DNA from: Anaerolineales bacterium
GTDB taxonomy: Bacteria > Chloroflexota > Anaerolineae > Anaerolineales > Villigracilaceae
NCBI GenBank assembly: GCA_020634885.1
Contig: JACKAW010000003.1
Span: 372,001 to 436,000 of the forward strand
Length of the DNA stretch: 64,000 nt
Direction of reading: 5' to 3'
The position numbers and the translations under genes were made by a program. Below the pieces are notes generated by a model. It was not told the origin of the DNA, ran no database searches, and saw nothing but the letters and a program-made list of their open reading frames with translations. Within the stretch, counting starts at the first letter, position 1. Every line of letters starts with the position of its first letter. Positions 42,538 through 51,540 of the stretch are shown here, in pieces.

Positions 42538-43368
42538 ATGCAATTGACCGACACCCACTGTCACCTTTACTGGAACAAGTTCGACGAAGACCGCGAAGTC
42601 GTCATTCAACGCGCCATCGAAGCAGGCATTAAGCGTATGCTCGTCCCCGGTACAAATTTGGAGACTTGCAAACAATCCATTGAGCTGGCAGAAAAGTATG
42701 AACAGGTTTACGCCGCTGTGGGTATCCACCCAACAGATGTAGAAACCTCTTCCATGCAAGATATGGATAAACTCTACAAACTTGCCGACCATGCAAAAGT
42801 TGCTGCCATTGGCGAAATTGGTCTTGATTATTACTGGGTCAAAGAACCAGAGAAGCAAAAAGCCCAGAGAGGCGTACTCCACTCCATGGTCCAGATGGCT
42901 GAAGCGTTGAATAAACCAGTCATCATCCACCTGCGCGAATCAGGTGATGCCACGCAGGGTCCCATTTTCGATGATTTCTTCGCAATGATGGAAGAGCAGA
43001 TCGAGAAATGGCAGCTTGCCGAACATCCGCTTGGCAAGCAACCAGGGGTCTTACATTCTTTCAATGGGAACCTCACACTTGCCATCAAAGCCCTTGAGCT
43101 TGGCTTTTACCTCGGGGTCACAGGACCCGTAACCTACCCAAAGAACGAAAAACACAGACAAATGATAAAAGAACTCCCTCTCGAGCGTGTGCTCATCGAA
43201 ACAGACTCACCATTTTTATCTCCAGCCCCGCACCGAGGCAAAAGAAACGAACCCGCCTACGTCCTGCATATTGCTGATAAAATAGCAGAAATCCATTCCA
43301 AAAGCCCTGCGGAGATCGCCGCCATAACCACTGCCAATGCAGACCGGCTCTTCGCATGGGGAGATTGA
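42538..43368 (+). CDS. tatD: TatD family metal-dependent deoxyribonuclease
   Basis: A 276-residue TIM-barrel hydrolase of the TatD/YcfH group. Metal ligands are in DTHCHLYW (HxH), AAIGEIGLDYYW (Glu), VIIHLRES (His), GVLHSFNG (His) and LIETDSPFLSPAPHRGKRNEP (Asp). Family members show 3'-5' DNase activity or act on D-aminoacyl-tRNA. Length is normal apart from a longer loop at ~155-170. It begins a plus-strand run through the polyprenyl synthase, yceD and GT87 genes. Confidence 0.93.
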   Translation: MQLTDTHCHLYWNKFDEDREVVIQRAIEAGIKRMLVPGTNLETCKQSIELAEKYEQVYAAVGIHPTDVETSSMQDMDKLYKLADHAKVAAIGEIGLDYYWVKEPEKQKAQRGVLHSMVQMAEALNKPVIIHLRESGDATQGPIFDDFFAMMEEQIEKWQLAEHPLGKQPGVLHSFNGNLTLAIKALELGFYLGVTGPVTYPKNEKHRQMIKELPLERVLIETDSPFLSPAPHRGKRNEPAYVLHIADKIAEIHSKSPAEIAAITTANADRLFAWGD

Positions 43369-43369
43369 C

Positions 43370-44335
43370 TTGAACTCGGTTACTTTTCTCTCACCCGTCA
43401 CAGAAGAAATCAAACTTGTTGAAGAACGCATGCGCTCCCAGGCAGATGAAAACCATCCAGACCTGCGCGCCGCGTTAGAGCATTTGCTCGCCGCCGGCGG
43501 CAAACGCGTACGCCCCACCCTCAGCTCACTGGTCGGCAACATGCTCGGTGCGCCCCTCGAAAAGCTCATCAACCTCGGCGCTGCCGTAGAAATGCTGCAC
43601 ACCGCCACCCTCGTCCACGATGACCTGATCGACGGCTCACTCCTGCGTCGCGGCACACCCACCCTCAACGCCCGCTGGTCGCCCCCGGCAACCGTCCTCA
43701 CCGGCGACTTCCTCTTTGCCCGCGCCGCCAAACTCGCCGCCGATACCGACTACCTGCCGCTGATGAAACTATTCTCAGACACACTGGCGATCATCGTCAA
43801 CGGCGAGCTGACGCAAATGTTCACCTCGCGCGGGCTCATCAACCGCGATAACTACTACAAACGCATTTACGCTAAAACCGCCTCACTCTTTGAAATGACC
43901 TCCCGCGCCGCTGCCATGGTCAGCCCGGTGAGCGATGAAACCATCGAAGCCATGCGCGATTTTGGCTACCAGATCGGGATGGCATTTCAGATCGTGGATG
44001 ACATCCTCGACTTCACCGGCGATCAAAACACCGTGGGCAAACCGCTCGGCTCAGACCTACTGAACGGCTTGGTCACCCTCCCAGCCATTTACTACGCCGA
44101 AGCCAACCCCGCTGACGCGGACGTCCAATCTCTGCCCAATGGCGGCTGGACAAATACCGAGAACATGAACCGCCTTGTCACCAGCATCCGCAACAGCGAC
44201 GCCTCCAAACTTGCCATGCGAGAAGCAGAACAGCATATTGAGCGCGCCCTCGCCCACCTCGAAGATATGCCCGCCTCTGCCGAACGCGACGCGCTGGAAA
44301 ATTTGGCAAAATATATTGTAGATAGAAAAATATAG
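43370..44335 (+). CDS. Polyprenyl diphosphate synthase
   Basis: A 321-residue all-helical trans-isoprenyl diphosphate synthase that condenses isopentenyl diphosphate onto an allylic primer, for quinone side chains or lipid carriers. The first Asp-rich motif is LVHDDLIDGSLLRRG, the second QIVDDILDFTGD; GGKRVRPTL binds the diphosphate. The residues before the first motif (AAVEMLHTATLVHDD) are small, pointing to a long (C30-C50) product, though this is tentative. I start at the TTG at 43370, with GGGGAG 6 nt upstream and one base after tatD; the ATG at 43337 lies inside tatD. Confidence 0.92.
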   Translation: MNSVTFLSPVTEEIKLVEERMRSQADENHPDLRAALEHLLAAGGKRVRPTLSSLVGNMLGAPLEKLINLGAAVEMLHTATLVHDDLIDGSLLRRGTPTLNARWSPPATVLTGDFLFARAAKLAADTDYLPLMKLFSDTLAIIVNGELTQMFTSRGLINRDNYYKRIYAKTASLFEMTSRAAAMVSPVSDETIEAMRDFGYQIGMAFQIVDDILDFTGDQNTVGKPLGSDLLNGLVTLPAIYYAEANPADADVQSLPNGGWTNTENMNRLVTSIRNSDASKLAMREAEQHIERALAHLEDMPASAERDALENLAKYIVDRKI

Positions 44336-44407
44336 GATCGGTAATTTGTATTTTGATGAATTGGTGTTTCATTCATCATTCTGCATTCATTCTTCATCAT
44401 TTTCATT

Positions 44408-44917
44408 ATGACTAACCCAAGAAAACCCTTTCGCTTTAACGTCGGCTTCATCATCCATGAAGAAGTCGGATACAACCACAACTTTCCATTTAAGTTCGAA
44501 AAGATCACCCTCAATGACGATCTTGAATTGCGCAATCTGGAAGGTAATGTAAACGTCGGCAAAACCCCGCAAGGGCTCATTACTCAGGGAAAATTCACCG
44601 CCGAAACCACCGTCACCTGTTCGCGCTGTTTGGTCAATTTTGTTGAAGACCTCGAATGGGAATTCACCGAAATGTACGCCTTCGACCAACGCTCCGTCTC
44701 AGAATCCGGGTTGATCATTCCTGATGATGCCCAATTGGATGTAGAAGAACTCCTGCGTGAATACGCCATTTTGGAAATTCCCATCAACCCCATTTGCAAG
44801 CCCGATTGTCAGGGACTGTGCAGTGAGTGCGGTCAAAATCTCAATGAAAAAGACTGCGGTCACCGCCCCGATGAACCCGATTCTCCCTTCGCAAAGTTGA
44901 AAGACATGTTGAGTTAA
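44408..44917 (+). CDS. YceD/DUF177 family protein
   Basis: A 169-residue protein of the YceD (DUF177) family, linked to 23S rRNA and ribosome assembly. It shows the first Cys pair in TVTCSRCLVNF and the C-terminal cluster ICKPDCQGLCSECGQNLNEKDCGH, a likely metal site, and ends in the usual DSPFAKLKDMLS. In most bacteria rpmF (L32) follows directly; here a terminator and a GT87 gene follow instead. No clear ribosome site is seen upstream, where the sequence is AT-rich. Confidence 0.88.
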   Translation: MTNPRKPFRFNVGFIIHEEVGYNHNFPFKFEKITLNDDLELRNLEGNVNVGKTPQGLITQGKFTAETTVTCSRCLVNFVEDLEWEFTEMYAFDQRSVSESGLIIPDDAQLDVEELLREYAILEIPINPICKPDCQGLCSECGQNLNEKDCGHRPDEPDSPFAKLKDMLS

Positions 44918-44925
44918 AACCATGT

Positions 44926-44962
44926 GCGCCGCCTGTGAACACGGGCGGCGTTTTCTTCTTCT
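44926..44962 (+). terminator. Terminator of yceD adjoining the GT87 start codon
   Basis: CGCCGCC pairs with GGCGGCG around a TGTGAACACG loop, followed by TTTTCTTCTTCTTTT. The T-tract ends directly at the ATG of the next gene. Confidence 0.85.
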
Positions 44963-44965
44963 TTT

Positions 44966-46159
44966 ATGAAACGAACCATACCCAAACCACTCGGCGCCCT
45001 GCTCACCCTGTTAATGCTTGCTTTGCTGATCTTTGCCCGCGCCCAGGTGAGTCGGGGGTTTGATGTACCCGCCTCCAACTTCTCCTTCTTTTGGCTTGCA
45101 GGGCGGATGCTTCTGGACGGGCAAGACCCATACAAAGAAAGCCAATATCTCGCCGGACACGATGCCAACAAAATGGATTGGCGTCCGAACAATATTTTCC
45201 CTTATCCCCTGCCGCTGGCACTGCTTTGCATCCCTCTCGGTTTTTTCTCCATGCAAACGGCTTATTTCATCTGGCAGGCGTTTACCCTTGTGATGGTTGC
45301 GCTTGCCGTTCATCTCTTGTTACAGCATTGGCAAACAAATGAACACCGCACCCTATTTCTGCCAACTTTCTTTTTCCTTCTGTTCTTCGGTCCGCTTTAT
45401 TTGAGCACTCACGCAGGGACCATTGGCATCCTCACCGTTATTTTTATTTTGGCGGCGATCCTGCTATTTGAAAAAGATCAATCATTTTGGGCTGGGGCGG
45501 CGCTCGCGCTCACCATGCTCAAACCACCACAGGGCATCACCATCCTTTTACTTTCCGGGGTTTGGCTGCTTGCCCGCCGTGATTGGAAGGCAATGGCGGG
45601 TGTGGCGGCTGGAGGGTTGGGTATTTTTATCGTTGGTTTGCTCCAAGACCCGCATTGGGTGCAGAAATTTCTCGGCGCGGGCGATGCCGTGTTGGCGCGG
45701 ACTCAGGGAATTCATTCCAATGTTTGGGCGTTCGCTTATCTTGCTTGTAAGGGGTCTGCCCCATGTTCCACGCTGCTCGGCGGAATCTTGAGTTTGATCC
45801 CGCTCGGGGGGGCGAGTCTGCTCCTTTGGAAGAATCAAGCCAAATGGTCGGCATGGGAGGCGCTGAACTTGATCATCCCCATTGGGTTTGTCAGCACCAT
45901 CTATTTGTGGACGTATGACCAGCTTCCATACATCATTCCTATTGTGTGGGTTATGGGCACTCTGGTGAGAAAGCGGCGCGGCGTGCTTTTGGCGTTCGGG
46001 TTTCTTATTTTGCTGGACCTTGTTTCGATCTTTGCCCTTGTGCAATTGACGTTCACAGGCAAAGACCTGTGGAGCCTGGGCAGCACCCTGCTTGTATCAG
46101 GCATGATAATAGGTCTGTTATTTCATCAGCAAGCGCAACGATCTCATGTCGATCTTTAA
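44966..46159 (+). CDS. GT87-like (DUF2029) membrane glycosyltransferase
   Basis: A 397-residue polytopic membrane protein with about ten hydrophobic segments. The first external loop holds the GT87-type features NFSFFWLAGRMLLDGQDPYKESQY (acidic Asp in GQDPY) and NIFPYPLPLALLCIPLG. GT87 enzymes use polyprenyl-phosphate mannose for envelope glycans; activity here is inferred. A LKPPQG segment in the middle is also typical. The ATG follows the T-tract of the preceding terminator without room for a ribosome site. It converges with the pilin gene. Confidence 0.82.
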   Translation: MKRTIPKPLGALLTLLMLALLIFARAQVSRGFDVPASNFSFFWLAGRMLLDGQDPYKESQYLAGHDANKMDWRPNNIFPYPLPLALLCIPLGFFSMQTAYFIWQAFTLVMVALAVHLLLQHWQTNEHRTLFLPTFFFLLFFGPLYLSTHAGTIGILTVIFILAAILLFEKDQSFWAGAALALTMLKPPQGITILLLSGVWLLARRDWKAMAGVAAGGLGIFIVGLLQDPHWVQKFLGAGDAVLARTQGIHSNVWAFAYLACKGSAPCSTLLGGILSLIPLGGASLLLWKNQAKWSAWEALNLIIPIGFVSTIYLWTYDQLPYIIPIVWVMGTLVRKRRGVLLAFGFLILLDLVSIFALVQLTFTGKDLWSLGSTLLVSGMIIGLLFHQQAQRSHVDL

Positions 46160-46741
46160 TTAATGTTTGTTTGTTTCAACCACTTTGATCGTGTTGATAT
46201 CCACTTCATTGCCGGGGGCAACGGTATGGTAGTAACATATTTCAGTAGTTGCCACACACCAGATATTCCAGCCGTCATATAGATGAAGCGTGTTTCCATT
46301 CAAATCTTCAACATAGACCTGTAAATTATCGCCGTTCTTATTGCCAAGCCCGATCTTATCGCCATTGGGGTTCCAGTAAATACCATTCACGCTTTTTTTC
46401 CAATCATCAAAATTAAGCCCAATATCTGAAAACCGGTGTTCGCCCCAGCTTCGGGGCCATTTCCCATTTTTGTCGTAATGGGCGCGAATTCGAGACATAA
46501 AATCTTTTGCAGTGGAACCAATTAATGAGGTGGGTTTATTTTCCATTTCTTGAGCAGGGGTAGCGGCGTTTTCGCTTTGGTCGGTTGCGGTGACATTCTC
46601 AAGAGAGAATAATTTTTCTGCGATCCCCTTGAAATCTGGCGCAAACAGATACAAGCCTGAAATAGCGCTGACTGCAATAAGGCTTATCAACAGCGCATAT
46701 TCCATCTGAGACTGACCTTTTTCAGCATGTTTGAGGTACAT
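46160..46741 (-). CDS. Flp/TadE-like pilin with long C-terminal domain
   Basis: A 193-residue protein. The N-terminus is a prepilin signal: AEKGQSQMEYALLISLIAVSAISGLYLF, with the cleavable Gly before QSQMEYALL and Glu at mature position 5. After a linker, residues ~75-193 form a soluble domain (KDFMSRIRAHYDKNGKWPRSWGEHRFSDIGLNFDDW to LHLYDGWNIWCVATTEICYYH) with Trp-rich loops, much larger than a normal Flp subunit. It could be a minor pseudopilin. The start is the Met of MYLKHAEKG; the longer frame overlaps the upstream gene. It is the last gene of the kinase-TadZ operon. Confidence 0.75.
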   Translation of the reverse strand: MYLKHAEKGQSQMEYALLISLIAVSAISGLYLFAPDFKGIAEKLFSLENVTATDQSENAATPAQEMENKPTSLIGSTAKDFMSRIRAHYDKNGKWPRSWGEHRFSDIGLNFDDWKKSVNGIYWNPNGDKIGLGNKNGDNLQVYVEDLNGNTLHLYDGWNIWCVATTEICYYHTVAPGNEVDINTIKVVETNKH

Positions 46742-46757
46742 CGTGTGAAACCTCCAT

Positions 46758-47156
46758 CTACGGTAATGTAATAGAGCCCAGCCCAAGCGCCTGATCTGCT
46801 GGAATTTCAACCTCTTGGGTAAAAACGATCTCACCAGAGTTGCCTGCAAGCATAAGCTGCGAGCGACCAGCAGGCAACTCCGCGAAGAAAAAGCAGCCGT
46901 CAATATAAGTGGTTGTGGAGGTTTCGCCGACTTTTACTGTAGCGCCTTCAAGGGGGATGCCATCAGATGTTAGAAAACAACCATCCAGTCCTCCATACCG
47001 GCTGCTTTGAGCGCTGAAATAATAAATGGCTATAACTGCATCGAAAATAAGGAAAGCGGCAAGGATCAGGTATAGCCATAACTTTCCAGTTTTCTTTTTA
47101 GATGATTTTGTAATTGATGCGCCGCCATGAAACTGCGGGATTTCATCCAGTGCCAT
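46758..47156 (-). CDS. Membrane-anchored carboxypeptidase-regulatory-like domain protein
   Basis: A 132-residue protein with one membrane span at ~25-47 (LWLYLILAAFLIFDAVIAIYYF) and an external beta-sandwich. The latter (GCFLTSDGIPLEGATVKVGETSTTTYIDGCFFFAELPAGRSQLMLAG) fits CarboxypepD_reg/Ig-like adhesive domains, with a Cys pair possibly forming a disulfide. Function unknown; its place between tadZ and a pilin suggests a pilus or surface accessory role. Confidence 0.65.
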   Translation of the reverse strand: MALDEIPQFHGGASITKSSKKKTGKLWLYLILAAFLIFDAVIAIYYFSAQSSRYGGLDGCFLTSDGIPLEGATVKVGETSTTTYIDGCFFFAELPAGRSQLMLAGNSGEIVFTQEVEIPADQALGLGSITLP

Positions 47157-47173
47157 AGATACCTCCGTGATGA

Positions 47174-48391
47174 TTACTTGTTTTTTCTCTCCAAGTACCG
47201 CTTATGAACGCGCGCCCATGTTTCTGTGGGGTTTTCAGGGCGCGATGTTTTATGCTTGTCTTTACTTAAAAAGAACGTGAGGTCTTCAAGAAAAGCGGCT
47301 GCCGGTTCCTTTTGGTTTTCAGTGACGACCGGCTTGCCATAATTAATGGCGCTGACAAAGACATCTTTGAAGTAGGGCATCAGCGTCAGGGCGGGGATGC
47401 CCAGCGCGGCTTCAATCTTTTCACGGGGCAGCCCTGCGCTGGGGAATGTGGCATTGAGCAATAATTTGATCTTCTCTTTGGGGTAGCCCAGCTTCTGGTA
47501 TGTATCCACCGCCGCACTAACCGCCCGTATGGATGCCATGTCTGGAGTGGCAACCATCAGGATCATATCAGCAACATCCAATGCCTGTATGGCAGGATCA
47601 CTAAAGTCATGCGGCAGGTCGGCGATCACATATTCAAATTTACTTTTAAATAAATTAAAGGCAGCGTAAAGCAGTTCAGGTTGGATCGGTTCTGCCTGTG
47701 AGGGGAAGGTGGGTGCGGCAACAAAAGCCAGACCGCTCTCGTGAGAAGCCATAATGGAAGTAAGCATATCAAAATCAAGCTCGCCGGGTGAATAGCGCAC
47801 AATATCCGTCCATGTTCGGCGCAGGGTCATATTCAACATCAATGCCACCTGTCCGGCGGTCATGGTCAGGTCGAGCAAAACGGTTGGACGCCGCCAGAGA
47901 GAAACCATACCCACACCCAAATTCACTGCAATGGATGAACAGCCTGTGCCGCCACGCAGACTGTGAACGGCAATCATGCGTCCACCTTCCTGGATGGGCG
48001 CCTCAGCCGCCATTCGGGCTGCATCTACCCTGCGGAGCATTGCCATCACCCGGGCAGCGAGCTCGGAGGCTTCGAATGGCTTGGTGAGGTGGTCATCTGC
48101 TCCCGCTTCGAAAGATTGCAGTTTGTCCTGCAAGCCAGATTGGGCGGTGAGAATGAGGATGGGTGTGGATGAGAATTGCGTCTCACGTCTTAAGATGCGT
48201 GTGAGTTCGTAGCCGGTAATATCCGGCATCATCACATCGGTAATGATGGCATCGGGAAGCAGGGCACGGGCTTGTGCTATGCCGTTGGTTCCATTCTCTG
48301 CAAAGAATAATTCGCAGTTGAGGGGCTCAAGGGCGCGGGCAACCAATTGTTGGTTGATGGGTTCATCGTCGATGAAAAGAATGCGAGGCAT
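47174..48391 (-). CDS. Response regulator fused to TadZ/CpaE-like ATPase
   Basis: A 405-residue protein: receiver domain ~1-120 (phospho-Asp in DAIITDVMMPDITGYE, Lys in DDHLTKPFEASEL) and a ParA/MinD-type domain ~135-370. The P-loop reads SLRGGTGCSSIAVNLG: the usual KGGxGKT lysines are replaced by Arg and Cys, as in TadZ proteins with atypical P-loops. VLLDLTMTAG and YVIADLPHDF are the Walker A' and B equivalents. TadZ/CpaE proteins place the Tad pilus at the pole. It lies 15 nt after the hybrid kinase gene, so the receiver is a likely phosphorylation target. Other tad genes (ATPase, TadB/C) are not in the window. Confidence 0.85.
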   Translation of the reverse strand: MPRILFIDDEPINQQLVARALEPLNCELFFAENGTNGIAQARALLPDAIITDVMMPDITGYELTRILRRETQFSSTPILILTAQSGLQDKLQSFEAGADDHLTKPFEASELAARVMAMLRRVDAARMAAEAPIQEGGRMIAVHSLRGGTGCSSIAVNLGVGMVSLWRRPTVLLDLTMTAGQVALMLNMTLRRTWTDIVRYSPGELDFDMLTSIMASHESGLAFVAAPTFPSQAEPIQPELLYAAFNLFKSKFEYVIADLPHDFSDPAIQALDVADMILMVATPDMASIRAVSAAVDTYQKLGYPKEKIKLLLNATFPSAGLPREKIEAALGIPALTLMPYFKDVFVSAINYGKPVVTENQKEPAAAFLEDLTFFLSKDKHKTSRPENPTETWARVHKRYLERKNK

Positions 48392-48406
48392 GATGAGGCT
48401 CCTTTG

Positions 48407-51400
48407 TTATGGCAGGTTTTGCGATACAAATTCAAGCAGGCGGTTCTCTTCGTAGATCAATTGTTCGATCAATTTGGAAACGCCTGAAATATCTTCCCGT
48501 TTACTTGCTTCTTCGATCTTTTGAGCGATATGAGCAATGGGTTCGGCGCTAAAGTTCAAAGAGATGCCTTTCAGGTTGTGCGCCAGCCGCCCGAGGGTAT
48601 TAATATCAGATTGTTGGAATGCGGCTTGTATATCCACGATTCGTGCAGGAAGAGATTTCTTGTAATCTTCGAGCATTTCCCTCAAGAATTGGGGGTCATC
48701 GAAAAAGCGGGGAAGTGCGGTTATGTAGTCAATGGGAAGGCTTGGGAGTTGACTCATATCTTCATGGGTAGAATCAGGTTTGAGCGCAGGTTGAGCCGTT
48801 TCCTCTTCCCCAAAAAGACCATCTGGAATATCGCCAAATAAGTTATCGTAGGAAATGGACTGATCTTCGGTATGGTTTTCCACTTCGAGTTCGGGTTTCA
48901 ATTCCAGTTCTGTTTCTGAGACCCACCTGTCTAACACGTTGAAGAGGGATTTGGGTTCAAGTGGTTTTGAAACATAATCATCCATGCCTGCTTCAAGGCA
49001 GCGCTCGCGGTCTCCGCTCATGGCATGCGCTGTCATGGCAATGATCGGGATGTGTTTTCCGTGTGTCAGCTCCCATTGACGGATGTTCTGGGTGGCTTCC
49101 AATCCGTCCATTTCCGGCATTTGCACATCCATGAGAACGGCGCTGTAGTTTTCGCTCTTTACTTTTTCAAGCGCTTGTTGACCTGTATCCACTGCATCGA
49201 CGGAGTACCCTGCTTTTTGTAAATTTACGATGGCTAGTTTTTGGTTGATGGGGTTATCTTCAGCCAATAGCACGCGATAGTTGGAACGCCGTGTTTCTGA
49301 GATGGAATGACGGGTTACAAGCGAGCCTGTATTCGTTTTTTGGGTGTTCAAAATGGCAACCATGGCATCAAACAGCATTTTCTGTTTTACCGGTTTTAAC
49401 AAATATCCCGAAACTCCCAATGCTTCCAGCCGGGCGGCATCGCCGCGCCTGCCCATGGATGTGAGAATGATGATCTTTGAATCTTTGGCATGGGGGTCGT
49501 TCTTTAAGGCTCTGGCGGTCTGTTCGCCATCCATGTGGGGCATTTGCATATCCAACAGAATGACGTGATAAGGATCGCCAAGCCTGCCTGCACTGCGTGC
49601 TGCTTCAAGCGCTTTTACGCCCGATGCGACCGCATCAATATGGCAGCCAAAACTTTCCACCATGCGGGTAATGATGATACGGTTGGTTTCGTTATCATCC
49701 ACGCAGAGGATGCGATATTGTTTCATGTTCACCGGTGCAAGCAGGATGGATTTTGCATCTGGTCTTTCGCCGGTTTGTTTTTCAAATTCGAGGTCGAACC
49801 AAAAAGTGCTGCCGGTGCCAACTTTGCTCTCCACCCCCATACTGCCGCCCATCAGTTCCACTAATTGTTTTGAAATCGTGAGACCCAGACCCGTTCCGCC
49901 ATATTGGCGTGTGGTGGAACCATCTGCCTGGGTGAAGCGTTCAAAGATGGCAGCCACCCGATTGGGTGGAATCCCGACACCGGTATCTTGAACGGCAAAG
50001 TGGATTTTCACATGAGTGTCGTTGGTTTCATGTGCCTCGGCTTTAATCACCACCTCGCCTTGATGGGTGAACTTGATGGCGTTTCCAACCAGGTTGAAAA
50101 GGATCTGGCGTAGACGTCCGGCATCACCGCGAAGGTAGGAGTGAAGATCGGGGTGGATCAGGCAGGCGAGTTCCAGTCCCTTATCTTGGGCGCGTTTCGC
50201 AAGGGTGTAGGCAACATCTTCCACGGTGGTGCGCAGGTCGAAATCTATGGCTTCGAATTCGATCTTTCCGGCTTCGATCTTGGAGTAATCCAAAATATCG
50301 TTGATCAGGGTAAGCAGCGCTTCGGCACTCTGTTGAGCAGACCGGACGTAATCTTTCTGTTCGCCGCTTAATTTTGTGTCTTGCACCAGGTCTAACATGC
50401 CAATGATGCCATTCATGGGGGTGCGGATCTCATGGCTCATATTTGCCAAAAACTCGCTTTTGGCAAGGTTGGCTTGTTCTGCTTCTTTGCGGGCTTTAAG
50501 CAGTTCGGTAATGTCGTGATACATGGCGAGCGCCCCCACTTTTTCGCCATCCAGAAAGACTGGCACTCCGAGAATCTCCACATCGACCGAGGTTCCGTCT
50601 TTGCGGTGGCGTTTTCCTAAGGCATGGACGGGTTCTTTCATCACTTGTCGAGTGTACCGGTTTGCTTCCGCCTTTGTTTCATCTGTGGAGATCAGTTCGT
50701 CGACCGTTTTCCCCTTGATCTCTTCTCTTGAATATCCAAACAGGTTTCTAAACATTGGATTGCAGGCGGTAATTTTTTCGTCATTGCCCAGTACAACCGT
50801 TGCAATTGGGCTGGCTTGAATGAGGGTTTCAAAATATTGTCTTTGTCGGTGTATCTCTTTATCTGCTACGAGGCGTTCGGTAATATCGTGGAGAACCCAA
50901 AGTGAATTTTTTTCTCCATCCACACCTGTGATCAAGAAACGGGTCAAGTCATAGTTCCGTCCATGCCACTCAACCTCAATTTGTTGGTATAGCTGTAACC
51001 CTTTTGTGTCTAAAAATTCTGAGAGCGGTTTGCCCAGTACCTTGAAGTAGGCGGAATTTAATTTATCAATGAAAGCATGGTTACAGCGGATAACATCCCC
51101 ATTCTCATTTGTATAAATGATCGGTCCAGAGATTGAATCGAATATTTCTTCCCATTCGCGTTTGGCACGACTGATTTCGCCGGAAAGTTCACTTTGCACC
51201 CCAATCATCCCGCCCATCAAACCCATCACAAATGGAGCCAAGTCTAAAAGAAATAATGACGGTTCATTCAGATGGAGATTTATAACCTTTTGCAAGGTGA
51301 AAGCAAAATGGTACTGATTAAGTTCTAGATATATGCCAAGCAGGGTAATAATTAACCCAGCTAGCCCGCCTGCTAGACTATATTGGTAAATCTTATTGTT

Positions 51401-51415
51401 TCTATATCGCTTCAT
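48407..51415 (-). CDS. Hybrid sensor histidine kinase with two receivers and HPt (BarA-like)
   Basis: A 1002-residue membrane sensor kinase. Two membrane spans lie at ~12-30 and 58-78 with a short external loop, then two PAS domains (~90-195 and ~200-315). HisKA has the phospho-His in FLANMSHEIRTPMNGIIG. HATPase_c holds the N, G1 and G2 boxes (LFNLVGNAIKFTHQG, DTGVGIP, GTGLGLTISKQL). Two receivers follow (ILCVDDNETN/LLDMQMPHMDG and LLAEDNPINQ/LMDVQMPEMDG), then a C-terminal HPt with His in LGRLAHNLKGISLNF. It can run a whole His-Asp-His-Asp relay, probably ending at the REC-TadZ next door. Confidence 0.95.
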   Translation of the reverse strand: MKRYRNNKIYQYSLAGGLAGLIITLLGIYLELNQYHFAFTLQKVINLHLNEPSLFLLDLAPFVMGLMGGMIGVQSELSGEISRAKREWEEIFDSISGPIIYTNENGDVIRCNHAFIDKLNSAYFKVLGKPLSEFLDTKGLQLYQQIEVEWHGRNYDLTRFLITGVDGEKNSLWVLHDITERLVADKEIHRQRQYFETLIQASPIATVVLGNDEKITACNPMFRNLFGYSREEIKGKTVDELISTDETKAEANRYTRQVMKEPVHALGKRHRKDGTSVDVEILGVPVFLDGEKVGALAMYHDITELLKARKEAEQANLAKSEFLANMSHEIRTPMNGIIGMLDLVQDTKLSGEQKDYVRSAQQSAEALLTLINDILDYSKIEAGKIEFEAIDFDLRTTVEDVAYTLAKRAQDKGLELACLIHPDLHSYLRGDAGRLRQILFNLVGNAIKFTHQGEVVIKAEAHETNDTHVKIHFAVQDTGVGIPPNRVAAIFERFTQADGSTTRQYGGTGLGLTISKQLVELMGGSMGVESKVGTGSTFWFDLEFEKQTGERPDAKSILLAPVNMKQYRILCVDDNETNRIIITRMVESFGCHIDAVASGVKALEAARSAGRLGDPYHVILLDMQMPHMDGEQTARALKNDPHAKDSKIIILTSMGRRGDAARLEALGVSGYLLKPVKQKMLFDAMVAILNTQKTNTGSLVTRHSISETRRSNYRVLLAEDNPINQKLAIVNLQKAGYSVDAVDTGQQALEKVKSENYSAVLMDVQMPEMDGLEATQNIRQWELTHGKHIPIIAMTAHAMSGDRERCLEAGMDDYVSKPLEPKSLFNVLDRWVSETELELKPELEVENHTEDQSISYDNLFGDIPDGLFGEEETAQPALKPDSTHEDMSQLPSLPIDYITALPRFFDDPQFLREMLEDYKKSLPARIVDIQAAFQQSDINTLGRLAHNLKGISLNFSAEPIAHIAQKIEEASKREDISGVSKLIEQLIYEENRLLEFVSQNLP

Positions 51416-51462
51416 AATATCACCAACGATTGCAAGAAAATGAACAAGATTACACGATAACT

Positions 51463-51471
51463 TAGTATAGC
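51463..51471 (-). promoter_or_regulatory. Extended -10 promoter of the hybrid kinase operon
   Basis: On the minus strand TGCTATACT fits TGnTATAAT with one mismatch. It lies ~48 nt before the kinase ATG and is back-to-back with the metG leader promoter. Confidence 0.5.
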
Positions 51472-51504
51472 ACCAGGCGCCCTTGAAAATTTCTTACAAT
51501 TTGC

Positions 51505-51533
51505 TTGCCATTCAGTAAGGTGCGTAGTAAACT
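51505..51533 (+). promoter_or_regulatory. Promoter of the metG leader, leaderless geometry
   Basis: TTGCCA (51505-51510), a 17-nt spacer and TAAACT (51528-51533), then 7 nt to the leader-peptide ATG. GTGCG (51520-51524) and CGCAC (51536-51540) form an inverted repeat across the -10 box. Confidence 0.6.
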
Positions 51534-51540
51534 TGCGCAC

